The notes below the pieces were generated by a model. It worked only from the letters and a program-made list of their open reading frames with translations. It searched no databases and was not told the DNA's origin. Position numbers and translations under genes: made by a program. DNA of 64,000 bases, taken from positions 7,892 to 71,891 of the forward strand of contig CAVFZY010000029.1 in assembly GCA_963627135.1 (NCBI GenBank), read 5' to 3'. This document shows positions 33,439 to 41,812 of the stretch, piece by piece. The number at the start of each line of letters is the position of its first letter. Position 1 is the first letter of the stretch. The stretch comes from CAG-103 sp963627135. GTDB lineage: Bacteria > Bacillota > Clostridia > Oscillospirales > Oscillospiraceae.

Positions 33439-34179
33439 ATGCGAATTGACGTAATGGGCGTCGGGTTTGACAGCCTGACGATGAACGAAGCGGTCGCGCG
33501 TGCGCGTGACCTGATGGCGGAGCGGCGCGCGGCCTATGTCGTCACGCCGAATCCGGAGATCGTAATGCTCTGCCGCGCCGATCCTGCGGCCATGCAGGCC
33601 GTTCAGGGAGCGGACCTCGTTTTGCCGGACGGCATCGGCGTGATCTATGGCGCGAAAATTCTCGGCACGCCGCTGCGCGCAAAGCTGCCGGGCATCGACT
33701 TTGCCTCGGCGCTGATGGCGCAGATGGGGCAGAAGGGCAAGAGCGTGTTCCTGCTGGGTGCCAAGCCCGGCGTAGCGGACGCGGCGGCGGAGAAAATGTG
33801 CGCGCGTTTTCCCGGCCTTGTCATTGCCGGGACGAACGATGGCTATTTTCAGGATGACGACCCCGTGGTAGAAAAGATCAACGCCGCGCAGCCGGATCTG
33901 CTGCTCGTGTGCCTCGGCGCGCCGAAGCAGGAGCTCTGGATGCAACGCAACGCGCCGCGTCTGCGCGTCGGCCTCATGGCCGGTCTCGGCGGCAGTCTGG
34001 ATGTGTTTGCCGGCAACGTCAAGCGTGCGCCGAAGTTTTTCCAGAAGCTCGGGCTCGAGTGGTTTTACCGGCTCCTCAAGGAGCCGAAGCGCATCGGCCG
34101 CATGATGAAGCTGCCGAAATTCCTGTTTGCGGCGATCGGCTGCAAACTCCGGGGGAAGAAACACCATGGCGAAGGGTAA
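33439..34179 (+). CDS. WecG/TagA/CpsF family glycosyltransferase
   Basis: 246 residues; ATG at 33439 with CGGAGGAAAC upstream. GT26 enzymes add N-acetylmannosamine or related sugars to undecaprenyl-linked GlcNAc in teichoic acid or exopolysaccharide synthesis on the inner membrane face. Conserved pieces: VVTPNPEIVMLCRADP, LVLPDGIGVIYGAKILG, RAKLPGIDFA, SVFLLGAKPGVADAAAEKM, and LLLVCLGAPKQELWMQRN. The C-terminal basic helix ends in KLRGKKHHGEG. Overlaps tmk by 14 bp. It may work with the LCP ligase at 26660, which attaches such polymers to the wall. Confidence 0.94.
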   Translation: MRIDVMGVGFDSLTMNEAVARARDLMAERRAAYVVTPNPEIVMLCRADPAAMQAVQGADLVLPDGIGVIYGAKILGTPLRAKLPGIDFASALMAQMGQKGKSVFLLGAKPGVADAAAEKMCARFPGLVIAGTNDGYFQDDDPVVEKINAAQPDLLLVCLGAPKQELWMQRNAPRLRVGLMAGLGGSLDVFAGNVKRAPKFFQKLGLEWFYRLLKEPKRIGRMMKLPKFLFAAIGCKLRGKKHHGEG

Positions 34180-34834
34180 ACTGATTGTACTGGAGGGCAT
34201 TGACGGCAGCGGAAAATCCGCGCAGTACCGCCGCCTGTGCGCTCGTTTTGACGAGATGGGCATGGCCTATCACCATATCGTCTTTCCGCGCTACGACCAG
34301 GAGTCGTCGGCGCTCATCCGTATGTATCTCAACGGCGCGTTCGGCGCGCACCCGTCGGATGTCAATGCGTATGCCGCGTCCACGTTCTTCGCGGTCGACC
34401 GCTATGCGTCTTACCGCACCGACTGGGGCGAGATTTATGAAAACGGTGGCCTGATCCTCTCAGACCGCTACACGACCTCGAACGCCATCCATCAGGGCTC
34501 CAAGCTCCTGGAGGCGGAGCTGCCGGCCTTCTTCGACTGGCTGTATGATCTGGAGTATGGCAAGATGGGCCTGCCGCGCCCGGATCTGGTGCTCTATCTG
34601 GATGTCGACCTGCCGACTTCGCTCAAGCGGATGCAGCACCGGCAGGAAAAGCACAACACCAAGGCCGATATTCACGAGCAGGACGTGGCCTATCTGGAAA
34701 ATTGCCTCCGCATCGGCCGCCTCGCTGCCGCGTACTATGGCTGGACGGTCGTGCCGTTCATGAAAGACGGCGCGGAACGCGAGCTGGAAGAGAAGCACGA
34801 GCAGATCTTCTCCATCATCCGCAGCGCGCTGTGA
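34166..34834 (+). CDS. tmk: Thymidylate kinase
   Basis: 222 residues; ATG at 34166 within the wecG-like gene. It phosphorylates dTMP to dTDP. The P-loop is LEGIDGSGKSAQYRRL (residues ~7-22), followed by the DRY motif in LSDRYTTSNAIHQ and the LVLYLDVDLPTSLKRM strand. The lid (HRQEKHNTKADIHEQD) is longer than in B. subtilis Tmk and resembles the 'thymidylate kinase-like' group of Clostridia. GTGA at 34831-34834 overlaps a short downstream frame. Confidence 0.92.
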   Translation: MAKGKLIVLEGIDGSGKSAQYRRLCARFDEMGMAYHHIVFPRYDQESSALIRMYLNGAFGAHPSDVNAYAASTFFAVDRYASYRTDWGEIYENGGLILSDRYTTSNAIHQGSKLLEAELPAFFDWLYDLEYGKMGLPRPDLVLYLDVDLPTSLKRMQHRQEKHNTKADIHEQDVAYLENCLRIGRLAAAYYGWTVVPFMKDGAERELEEKHEQIFSIIRSAL

Positions 34835-34977
34835 GCATTTCCGGGGAAAAGGCCGCGCTGCGCGCCCGGCTTTCGCAGAGCGATCCGGCGGAGAACGCCG
34901 CGTGCGATGTACGCATTACGCAGCAGGTGCTCTCGCTGCCGGCCGAATGGAACGATGTGCCGGTTCCGCCGTCATAA
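34831..34977 (+). pseudogene. Probable N-terminal remnant of 5-formyltetrahydrofolate cyclo-ligase
   Basis: A 48-codon frame starts with GTG in the tmk stop (GTGA). Its product, with KAALRARLSQSDPAENAAC and RITQQVLSLPAEW, resembles the first ~40 residues of 5-FCL (YqgN type, normally ~180-190 aa). After LPAEW the similarity ends and a stop follows within ten codons; no further 5-FCL motif (such as the GYGGGYYDR region) is found before the next hairpin. I read it as a 3'-deleted gene. The alternative is a real short coupled peptide of unrelated function. Confidence 0.55.
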
Positions 34978-35010
34978 CCGAGGACGGTATTTTGCACCCT
35001 CAGGAAAAAC

Positions 35011-35032
35011 CGGGGCTCCCGGAGGAGCCCCG
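35011..35032. terminator. GC-rich hairpin between the tmk unit and the small minus-strand gene
   Basis: A 9-bp stem (CGGGGCTCC / GGAGCCCCG) with a 4-nt loop. T-runs are poor on both sides. Confidence 0.6.
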
Positions 35033-35047
35033 ATCCTTCACTGACCG

Positions 35048-35176
35048 TTAGCAGCCGCAGCCGCAGCTGTTATTGTTGTTGTTATCGCAGCCGCAGTTGC
35101 CCCAGCCGCCGCAGCAGAAGAGCAGGATCAGAATGAGGATGATCCAGAGACAGCTATTATTATTTCCGCAGCACAT
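35048..35176 (-). CDS. Small Cys/Asn-rich hydrophobic protein (42 aa)
   Basis: A 42-residue protein on the minus strand. It begins MCCGNNNSC, has one hydrophobic stretch LWIILILILLF (residues ~10-20), and ends in GGWGNCGCD, five Asn and SCGCGC. It has ten Cys. Architecture resembles the small YjcZ-like and Gly/Cys-rich sporulation or coat proteins of Firmicutes, but sequence similarity is only compositional. GAAAGGG lies 7-13 bases upstream of the ATG. A sigma-K-like -10 (CATAAGATA, complement of 35297-35305) is ~120 bp upstream with an AC 17 bp before it; weak evidence for mother-cell expression. Confidence 0.65.
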   Translation of the reverse strand: MCCGNNNSCLWIILILILLFCCGGWGNCGCDNNNNNSCGCGC

Positions 35177-35379
35177 AACCAAAACCCTTTCTCCGCGCAA
35201 CTGATTTTTGCGTGGCCAGACCCCGCGCGGCGCATGGATCTGGCGCGATGTTTTCCGGAGTGACCGGAGAAACGGCGCCGTTTCCGTCCGTCGCCCTATC
35301 TTATGCCCCTCGGGGCATGGGGGTTCCTTCGCCGTGTGGGCGGCAGGAACGAATTCCATGTTGACAGGGAGACTGAACC

Positions 35380-36975
35380 ATGTCTGATCACTTTAAGAAC
35401 TTTGATGAGTTGTTCCGCGACGAGCGGGATTCGTCTCGCCCACAGCGTCCGGCACAGCCGCGACCGGCAGCCGCACAGCCTGCCCGCCGCCGTCCGGCGC
35501 AGCCGGAGGGGCAACGCCCGGCACGCCCGGCACAGCCGGAGGGACAGCGCCCCACGCATCCGGATCAGCCGCGTCCTGTGCGTCCGGACGCCCAGCAGCG
35601 CACAGCGGCACATCCGCGCGCCGTGCAGCCGGAGGGGCAGCAGCGCCCTGTCCGCCACCGCCCCGTGCAGCCGCATGCCCAGTCCCGCCAGGAGCAGGCG
35701 CAGCATCCGCGCGCTGAACAGCCGCAGCGGCCGGTTCATCCGCGCCCGGATGCGCAGCAGACGCACGCTGCGCGACCGCAGCCGGTCTCGCGCCCCGTAC
35801 CGGAAGGGGTGCAGGCAGAGTCCGTCGAGCGCGCAGTGCGCCCGGCAGAGCCGGAGGCGCCGCGCCGCGCCGGACGCAGCGGCTGTCTCGGCGGCCTGAT
35901 CTATTTTGCCTTTGTCGTCAGCATCAGCATCATTCTCGCCTGTGTCGGCTGGATGGCGGCGTCGGACGTGCTCGCGCTCAACAAGGAGTCGATCACGGCG
36001 ACGGTCACGCTCGACAAGGCGGAGTTCAAGGACGTCACCATTTCGTACACGGATGCCGACGGCAATGCCAAGGAACGCTCCGGCCATCAGGCGAGCGTGA
36101 GCTACGTGGCGAAACAGCTTAAGGACGCCGGCATCATCAAGTATAAGGGCCTCTTTGAGCTTTACTGCAGCGTCTCGCACGCGAAAACGAAGATCGATCC
36201 CGGCACGTACGAGCTGAGCACGAACTACGATTATCGCGCCCTCGTCAAGAAGATGCAGATCGGCTCCGGCGCTATGGTTACGACCAAGGTCACCATCCCA
36301 GAGGGCTATGCGATGGAGCAGATCTTCCACAAGCTCGAGGATGAAAACGTCTGCTCGTATGACGACCTCATGGATGCAGCGGCCAATTATTCGTACAACT
36401 ATTCGTTCATCGACCAGAGTATGCAGGGCGATGCCAAGCGCCTTGAGGGCTTCCTGTTCCCGGACACGTATGAGTTCTATCAGGGTATGCAGGCATCGAG
36501 CGCCATCAACAAGTTCCTGGAAAATTTCCACGACCGCATCACGGCCGAGATGCTCGAAAAGGCGGACGAGCGCGGCATGACCATGCAGGAGGTCATCACG
36601 GTCGCGTCCATGATCGAGAAGGAAGCGGCCAACGACGACGAGCGCGCCATGATCGCCGCTGTCATTTATAACCGTATTGAAGCGGGCATGCCGCTGCAGA
36701 TTGACTCGACGATCATGTATGTCCTGCCGGAGCACAAGGATGTGCTCACCGTGGAGGACACAAAGATCGACAGCCCATACAACACCTATCAGAACAAGGG
36801 CCTGCCGCCCACGCCGATCGCGAACCCCGGTCTTGCATCCATCAAGGCGACGCTTTCGCCGGCGAGCACGCAGGCGTTGTATTACGCGCTCGACGCCGAG
36901 TCCGGAACGCACAAGTTCTTCACGAGCTACAGCGAGTTCCAGGCGTTCGTGGCCAAACAGAGTTATTCACAATAA
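35380..36975 (+). CDS. mltG: Endolytic transglycosylase MltG with Pro/Gln-rich N-terminal extension
   Basis: 531 residues from ATG 35380. MltG cuts nascent glycan strands at the outer membrane face and helps set their length. Residues ~20-165 are a low-complexity Pro/Gln/Arg/Ala region with repeated RPAQPEGQRP units, predicted cytoplasmic; then one transmembrane helix (~172-195, LIYFAFVVSISIILACVGW); a LysM-like region; and the YceG/MltG domain with EGFLFPDTYEF, VASMIEKEA (catalytic Glu), NRIEAGMPLQIDSTIMY and the ending GLPPTPIANPGLASIKA. Catalytic motifs are intact. The long disordered tail makes it about 170 aa longer than B. subtilis-type MltG cores. Confidence 0.95.
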   Translation: MSDHFKNFDELFRDERDSSRPQRPAQPRPAAAQPARRRPAQPEGQRPARPAQPEGQRPTHPDQPRPVRPDAQQRTAAHPRAVQPEGQQRPVRHRPVQPHAQSRQEQAQHPRAEQPQRPVHPRPDAQQTHAARPQPVSRPVPEGVQAESVERAVRPAEPEAPRRAGRSGCLGGLIYFAFVVSISIILACVGWMAASDVLALNKESITATVTLDKAEFKDVTISYTDADGNAKERSGHQASVSYVAKQLKDAGIIKYKGLFELYCSVSHAKTKIDPGTYELSTNYDYRALVKKMQIGSGAMVTTKVTIPEGYAMEQIFHKLEDENVCSYDDLMDAAANYSYNYSFIDQSMQGDAKRLEGFLFPDTYEFYQGMQASSAINKFLENFHDRITAEMLEKADERGMTMQEVITVASMIEKEAANDDERAMIAAVIYNRIEAGMPLQIDSTIMYVLPEHKDVLTVEDTKIDSPYNTYQNKGLPPTPIANPGLASIKATLSPASTQALYYALDAESGTHKFFTSYSEFQAFVAKQSYSQ

Positions 36976-36988
36976 GCGGGGATCGAAC

Positions 36989-38242
36989 ATGAACAAACCG
37001 GAATTGTTATGCCCTGCCGGAGATCTGGAGCGTCTGCAAATGGCGCTCCATTTCGGTGCAGACGCAGTATATCTGGCCGGTGTGCAGTTCGGCATGCGTG
37101 CCGGAGCTGAAAATTTCACGCCGGACGGCATCCGCGCGGCCGTGCAGCTTGCGCACGCGCAGGGCAACGCCGTGCACGTGACGTGCAATACGCTGCCGCG
37201 TGATGATGAGATGGCGCAGCTACCGGAATATCTGGAGCTGCTCGACGATGCGGGGGTGGATGCGATCATCGCGGCGGATCTCGGCGTCCTCACGCTCGCA
37301 AAGCGCTATGCGCCGCACGTCGCATTGCACGTCAGCACGCAGTTTGGCGTGGTCAATTCGGCGGCTGCTGCGGTGCTGCACGATCTCGGTGCGCAGCGTG
37401 TCGTGCTCGCGCGCGAGCTGTCGCTTGAGGAGATCGCCGCCATCCGTGCCAACACGCCGCCCGAGCTGGAGCTCGAGGCGTTCGTGCACGGGGCAATGTG
37501 CGTGTCGTTTTCCGGCCGCTGCCTGCTGTCGAACTACCTCACCGGGCGCGATGCCAACCGCGGCCGCTGCGCCCAGCCCTGCCGCTGGAAGTACGGTCTC
37601 ACGGAGTCCAAGCGCCCCGGCCAGGTGTTTGATATCACGGAGGACGAGCGCGGGACGTATATCTTCAACTCCCGTGACATGTGTATGATCGACCACCTGC
37701 CGGAACTGCTGGCAGCCGGTATCACGAGCCTGAAGATCGAGGGGCGCACAAAGAGCGCCTATTACGTCGGCGCGGTCACGAATGCCTACCGCCACGCGCT
37801 CGATGATGCCATTGCCGGCCGCCCGCTCGACCCGGTCTGGCAGCGCGAGGTGCTGCAGATCAGCCATCGTCCGTACAGCACCGGCTTTTATTTCGGTCAG
37901 CCGGGGCAGTATACGGCAAACTCCGCTTATTTTGCCGGGGCGGAGGTCTGTGCCGTTGTGGAGGGCACCGCGTCCGGTGGGCGCGCCGTGCTGACGCAGC
38001 GCAACAAGTTCGCCGTCGGCGACACGCTCGAGCTTGTCACGAATTCCGCCCCGCCCGTGACCTTCACGGCGCAGGACCTGCGCGACGAGGACTTCCTCCC
38101 GCTTGAGAGCGTGCCGCACTCGATGCAGCGCTTTACCATGCTGCTGCCATGTGAAGCGGCGCCGCTGTCACTTGTGCGGCGGAAATTACCCGCCGAAACG
38201 GTTGACATTCGGCTCGAATGTGGTAAAATAGAAAAATCCTGA
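36989..38242 (+). CDS. U32 family peptidase (YrrO/TrhP-like)
   Basis: 417 residues; ATG at 36989, 14 bp after mltG. Family U32 proteins were named as collagenase-like peptidases, but several (TrhP) take part in 5-hydroxyuridine formation at tRNA wobble position 34. The N-terminal TIM-barrel-like part begins ELLCPAGDLERLQMALHFGADAVYLAG; the U32 signature is EAFVHGAMCVSFSGRCLLSN followed by GRDANRGRCAQPCRWKY, with four conserved Cys for a metal or Fe-S site. The C-terminal domain (from ~325) is beta-rich. The mltG-U32 order is common in Clostridia. The alaS promoter lies inside its 3' end. Confidence 0.93.
   Translation: MNKPELLCPAGDLERLQMALHFGADAVYLAGVQFGMRAGAENFTPDGIRAAVQLAHAQGNAVHVTCNTLPRDDEMAQLPEYLELLDDAGVDAIIAADLGVLTLAKRYAPHVALHVSTQFGVVNSAAAAVLHDLGAQRVVLARELSLEEIAAIRANTPPELELEAFVHGAMCVSFSGRCLLSNYLTGRDANRGRCAQPCRWKYGLTESKRPGQVFDITEDERGTYIFNSRDMCMIDHLPELLAAGITSLKIEGRTKSAYYVGAVTNAYRHALDDAIAGRPLDPVWQREVLQISHRPYSTGFYFGQPGQYTANSAYFAGAEVCAVVEGTASGGRAVLTQRNKFAVGDTLELVTNSAPPVTFTAQDLRDEDFLPLESVPHSMQRFTMLLPCEAAPLSLVRRKLPAETVDIRLECGKIEKS
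38202..38229 (+). promoter_or_regulatory. Promoter of the alaS T-box transcript
   Basis: TTGACA (38202-38207), 16-bp spacer, TAAAAT (38224-38229), inside the last codons of the U32 gene. Confidence 0.8.
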
Positions 38243-38255
38243 ACATAACGCTTTG

Positions 38256-38470
38256 ATGGAGAAAAGCTGTGCAGCACCCGGTCAGCAGAGAGAAGGGGAC
38301 GGTGGAAGCCCTTCGTCCGGCAGCATGGCGGCCGCTCCGGAGCGGCCCGGGACGACCGGGACGTCTGTCCGCGTTAAGGACGACTTGAGACGCCGCGCGA
38401 GCGGCAATCAGGGTGGTACCGTGAATGCGTAAATGCCTTCGCCCCTGTCCATGGGGCGGAGGCATTTTTT
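38256..38470 (+). promoter_or_regulatory. T-box riboswitch leader, alanine specifier (GCC)
   Basis: A leader with the CAGAGAG stem I motif (~38285-38292), the T-box AGGGTGGTACCGTG at 38410-38423, and a terminator hairpin 38431-38467 (AAATGCCTTCGCCCC paired with GGGGCGGAGGCATTT) plus T8. By position against the valS leader, the specifier is GCC at 38331-38333, an Ala codon. Uncharged tRNA-Ala should pair with the specifier and the TGG bulge, disrupt the terminator and switch on the small zinc-ribbon gene and alaS. Confidence 0.93.
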
Positions 38471-38487
38471 TTGAAAGGAGACGTGCT

Positions 38488-38693
38488 GTGGACTGTCTGC
38501 GTTGTCATGGCGAGATGGAGCATTTGTGGCAGGAATCCCTGCAGCTCAGGCAATACGGCTTTTTACCGGCCACCTGTCCAACCTCTTTTCCGGTGCGCTG
38601 GAGGTCGATATTTATGCCTGCAAGCGCTGCGGCAAGCTGGAGTTTTACCGTGCGGACGCACCCAGCCTTTCCGAGCGGCTGCAAAAAGAATAA
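38488..38693 (+). pseudogene. Small zinc-ribbon protein, interrupted by a -1 frameshift
   Basis: The GTG at 38488 follows AAGGAG by seven bases. The first frame reads DCLRCHGEMEHLWQ... to QYGF and then runs out of the family pattern. The -1 frame restores GHLSNLFSGALEVDIY, ACKRCGKLEFY and ends at 38693. Together they give a ~68-aa protein with CxxC (residues 3-6) and CxxC zinc pairs, a familiar Clostridia type. The switch maps to a run of five T's at 38560-38564; six T's would restore one frame. It may be a true mutation, a sequencing error in a homopolymer, or slippage. It sits between the Ala T-box and alaS. Confidence 0.75.
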
Positions 38694-38733
38694 AGAATGA
38701 AGTAAGAGAATCACGATTGGAGGATAGATAATT

Positions 38734-41376
38734 ATGAAACCATATGGCCTGAATGAACTGCGCGAGATGTTCCTGCGCTTTTTCGAGACGAAGGGGCACC
38801 TGCGTCTGCCGAGCTTCTCGCTCATCCCGCAGGATGATGCGAGCCTGCTGCTCATCAACTCCGGCATGGCGCCGATGAAGCCCTATTTCAAGGGCGACAA
38901 GGAGCCGCCGCGCCACCGCGTCTGCACCTGCCAGAAGTGCATCCGCACCGGCGACATTGAAAACATCGGCAAGACCGCGCGCCACGGCACGTATTTTGAG
39001 ATGCTCGGCAACTTCTCTTTCGGCGACTATTTCAAGCATGAAGCCATCGCCTGGTCGTGGGAGTTTTTGACGAGCCCGGACTGGGTCGGCCTCGACCCTG
39101 AGCGGCTGTACCCGTCCGTGTATGAGAAGGACGACGAGGCGTTTAATATCTGGCGCGACGAGATCGGCATCCCCGAGAGCCGTATCACCCGCCTCGGCAA
39201 GGAAGATAACTTCTGGGAGCACGGCTCCGGCCCGTGCGGCCCCTGCTCGGAGATCTATTTCGACCGCGGCGAGGAATACGGCTGCGGAAAGCCGGACTGT
39301 GCGCCCGGCTGTGACTGCGACCGCTATATGGAGGTCTGGAACAACGTCTTTTCCCAGTTTGACAACGACGGCAACGGCAATTACTCCGACCTCATTCAGA
39401 AAAACATTGACACCGGCATGGGCCTTGAGCGTCTGGCCGTTGTCTGCCAGGGTGTGGACTCGCTCTTTGACGTCGACACCGTCATGAACATCACCCACAA
39501 GGTCAGCGAGATCACCGGCGCGCACTATGGTGACAGCCATAAGACGGACGTGTCCCTGCGTGTCATCACCGACCACATCCGCGCCTCCGTCATGATGATC
39601 TCGGACGGCATCCTGCCGTCGAACGAGGGCCGCGGCTACGTGTTGCGCCGTCTGTTGCGCCGCGCGGCGCGCCACGGTAAGCTCCTCGGCGTCAACGAGC
39701 CGTTCCTGTATCAGGTCGTGGGCATGGTCGTGCACGAAAACGAGTGCCAGTACCCCGAGCTGCGCGAGAAGCAGGCGTATATCACCCGCGTCATCCGCAA
39801 CGAGGAGGAGAACTTTGCCAAGACCATCGACGCTGGCATGCACATCTTCTCCGACCTGCTCGCCGAGCATCAGGCCAAGGGCGAGCGCGTGTTCTCCGGA
39901 GCGGATGCGTTCAAACTTTATGATACCTACGGTTTCCCAATCGACTTGACCCGCGAAATGGTGCAGGAGCAGGACATGACCGTGGATGAGGACGCGTTTC
40001 AGGACCTTATGGAGCAGCAGCGCGTGCGCGCGAGAAAGGCGCGCGAGGCGCTCGGCGATCTGGCGTGGGCCGGCGTGGACCTCGGCCTCGACCCGACGCC
40101 GACGCAGTTCACCGGCTATGACCACACGGTCGATCAGGGCACGATCCTGGCCATTGTCTGCGACGGGGAGGTCTGCTCGGAGATCGACGAGGGCAAGCAG
40201 GGCGTGCTCGTGCTCGACTGCACGCCGTTTTATGCTGAGATGGGCGGCCAGGTGGCCGACCACGGCGTCATTGAGACGGACGGCGCGCTCTTCCAGGTGA
40301 CGGACGTCCAGAAGGACAAGGCCGGCAAGTTCCTGCACCACGGTGTGATGCACTCCGGCCATCTGCAGGTCGAGCAGACCGTCACGGCGCGTATCGACAC
40401 CGACCGCCGCAAGGCGATCATGCGTGCGCACTCGGCCACGCACCTGCTGCAGTCTGCGCTGCGCGAGGTGCTGGGCGACCACGTGCATCAGGCGGGCTCG
40501 CTCGTGGAGCCGGACCGTCTGCGCTTTGACCTGACGCATTTCTCGGCCATCACGCCCGATGAGCTGGAGCAGATCAATGAGATCGTCAGCGACTGGATCC
40601 TCGATGACATGGATGTTACGGTGTCCGAAATGTCCATGGAGCAGGCCAAGGCCAGCGGCGCGACGGCGCTCTTCAGCGAGAAGTACGGCGATGTCGTGCG
40701 CGTGGTGAACATGGGCGGCAAGTCCATCGAGCTCTGCGGCGGCACGCATGTGGACAATACCGCAAAGATCGGTCCGTTCCGCATCACGGGCGAGAGTTCG
40801 GTCGCGTCCGGTGTGCGCCGTGTGGAGGCAATCACCGGCAAGGCCTATCTGCGCGAGATGGAGGCCGTCAACCGCCGCATGTACGCGGCGGCCGAGGTGC
40901 TGCACGCCAAACCCGCCGACCTCATTGCGAAGGCAAAGGGCTTCACAGCGGAGCTCAAGGAGGCGCGCCAGAATGTCGAGCGTATGAAAGAAAAGATCCT
41001 GCACAGCGACGTCGATCGCTTCCTCTATGCCTCGAAGAACATCGGCGGCATCAAGGTCATCACGACGACGCGCGCCGACCTCGAGGCCGGCGACCTGCGC
41101 AAGCTCGGCGACTTTTTGCGCGATAAGGATCCGGACACGGTCGCGGTGCTCGCGACGGCGACGGAGAGCAAGGTCACGTTTGTGGCCGTCTGCGGCAAGA
41201 ACGCCGTGGCCAGGGGTATCCGTGCGGGCGATCTTGTGCGCGCGGTGTCGGCGGTCGCCGGCGGCAAGGGCGGCGGCAAGCCGGACTCCGCCATGGGCGG
41301 CGGCAGCGAGGTGCTGAAGATCGATGACGCGCTGGCCATCGTAGACGATTTTGTAGCGGAAAAGCTGGGACTGTAA
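38734..41376 (+). CDS. alaS: Alanyl-tRNA synthetase
   Basis: 880 residues; ATG at 38734 after TTGGAGG. Class II synthetase for tRNA-Ala. Motif 1-3 regions are present (MKPYFKGDKEPPRHRV, GTYFEMLGNFSFGDYFK and GMGLERLAVV). The editing domain has the zinc-binding HSATHLL, HVHQAGS and CGGTHVDNT motifs (His, His, Cys, His). The C-terminal DHHA1/C-Ala domain ends with GGKGGGKPDSAMGGG. Complete and of normal length. Expression is controlled by the upstream alanine T-box. hinT follows after 13 bp. Confidence 0.97.
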   Translation: MKPYGLNELREMFLRFFETKGHLRLPSFSLIPQDDASLLLINSGMAPMKPYFKGDKEPPRHRVCTCQKCIRTGDIENIGKTARHGTYFEMLGNFSFGDYFKHEAIAWSWEFLTSPDWVGLDPERLYPSVYEKDDEAFNIWRDEIGIPESRITRLGKEDNFWEHGSGPCGPCSEIYFDRGEEYGCGKPDCAPGCDCDRYMEVWNNVFSQFDNDGNGNYSDLIQKNIDTGMGLERLAVVCQGVDSLFDVDTVMNITHKVSEITGAHYGDSHKTDVSLRVITDHIRASVMMISDGILPSNEGRGYVLRRLLRRAARHGKLLGVNEPFLYQVVGMVVHENECQYPELREKQAYITRVIRNEEENFAKTIDAGMHIFSDLLAEHQAKGERVFSGADAFKLYDTYGFPIDLTREMVQEQDMTVDEDAFQDLMEQQRVRARKAREALGDLAWAGVDLGLDPTPTQFTGYDHTVDQGTILAIVCDGEVCSEIDEGKQGVLVLDCTPFYAEMGGQVADHGVIETDGALFQVTDVQKDKAGKFLHHGVMHSGHLQVEQTVTARIDTDRRKAIMRAHSATHLLQSALREVLGDHVHQAGSLVEPDRLRFDLTHFSAITPDELEQINEIVSDWILDDMDVTVSEMSMEQAKASGATALFSEKYGDVVRVVNMGGKSIELCGGTHVDNTAKIGPFRITGESSVASGVRRVEAITGKAYLREMEAVNRRMYAAAEVLHAKPADLIAKAKGFTAELKEARQNVERMKEKILHSDVDRFLYASKNIGGIKVITTTRADLEAGDLRKLGDFLRDKDPDTVAVLATATESKVTFVAVCGKNAVARGIRAGDLVRAVSAVAGGKGGGKPDSAMGGGSEVLKIDDALAIVDDFVAEKLGL

Positions 41377-41389
41377 GGAGGTTTCCATT

Positions 41390-41731
41390 ATGAACGACTG
41401 CCTGTTTTGTAAGATCGCGGCGGGGGAGATCCCTTCCACCTGCCTGTACAAGGATGACGATGTTTATGCCTTTCGTGACATCAATCCCCAGATGCCGGTG
41501 CACTTTCTCGTGATCCCGAAGCAGCACATCGACTCGGTCGCGGCCATTGCGGCGGAAAACTCCGCTGTGGTTGCCAAGTGCTTTGAGGTCATCGCGAAGC
41601 TCGCCGCGCAGGAGGGCCTGACCGGCGGTTACCGCGTCATCTCCAACTGCGGTGACGATGCCGGCCAGACCGTGCATCACCTGCACTTCCACGTCCTCGG
41701 CGGTGCGCCGATGGGGGAGAAGCTGCTGTAA
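41390..41731 (+). CDS. hinT: HIT family purine nucleoside phosphoramidase (HinT-like)
   Basis: 113 residues; ATG at 41390 after AAGGAGG. HinT hydrolyses AMP-lysine, AMP-NH2 and aminoacyl adenylates. CLFC near the N-terminus (residues 4-7) is the zinc-site pair of the Firmicute type; the catalytic histidine triad is HHLHFH (residues ~96-101). Position directly after alaS is interesting because aminoacyl-AMP is the intermediate of the synthetase and a known HinT substrate. A strong terminator closes the unit. Confidence 0.94.
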   Translation: MNDCLFCKIAAGEIPSTCLYKDDDVYAFRDINPQMPVHFLVIPKQHIDSVAAIAAENSAVVAKCFEVIAKLAAQEGLTGGYRVISNCGDDAGQTVHHLHFHVLGGAPMGEKLL

Positions 41732-41744
41732 AGGCAACAAAATT

Positions 41745-41776
41745 CGGCGGCGGGCCTTGTTCCCGCCGCCGTTTTT
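41745..41776 (+). terminator. Terminator after hinT
   Basis: A perfect 10-bp stem (CGGCGGCGGG / CCCGCCGCCG), 7-nt loop and five T's. Confidence 0.9.
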
Positions 41777-41812
41777 GTTTATAATGTCCCCAGAGAAAGA
41801 GAGGGAGACGGC

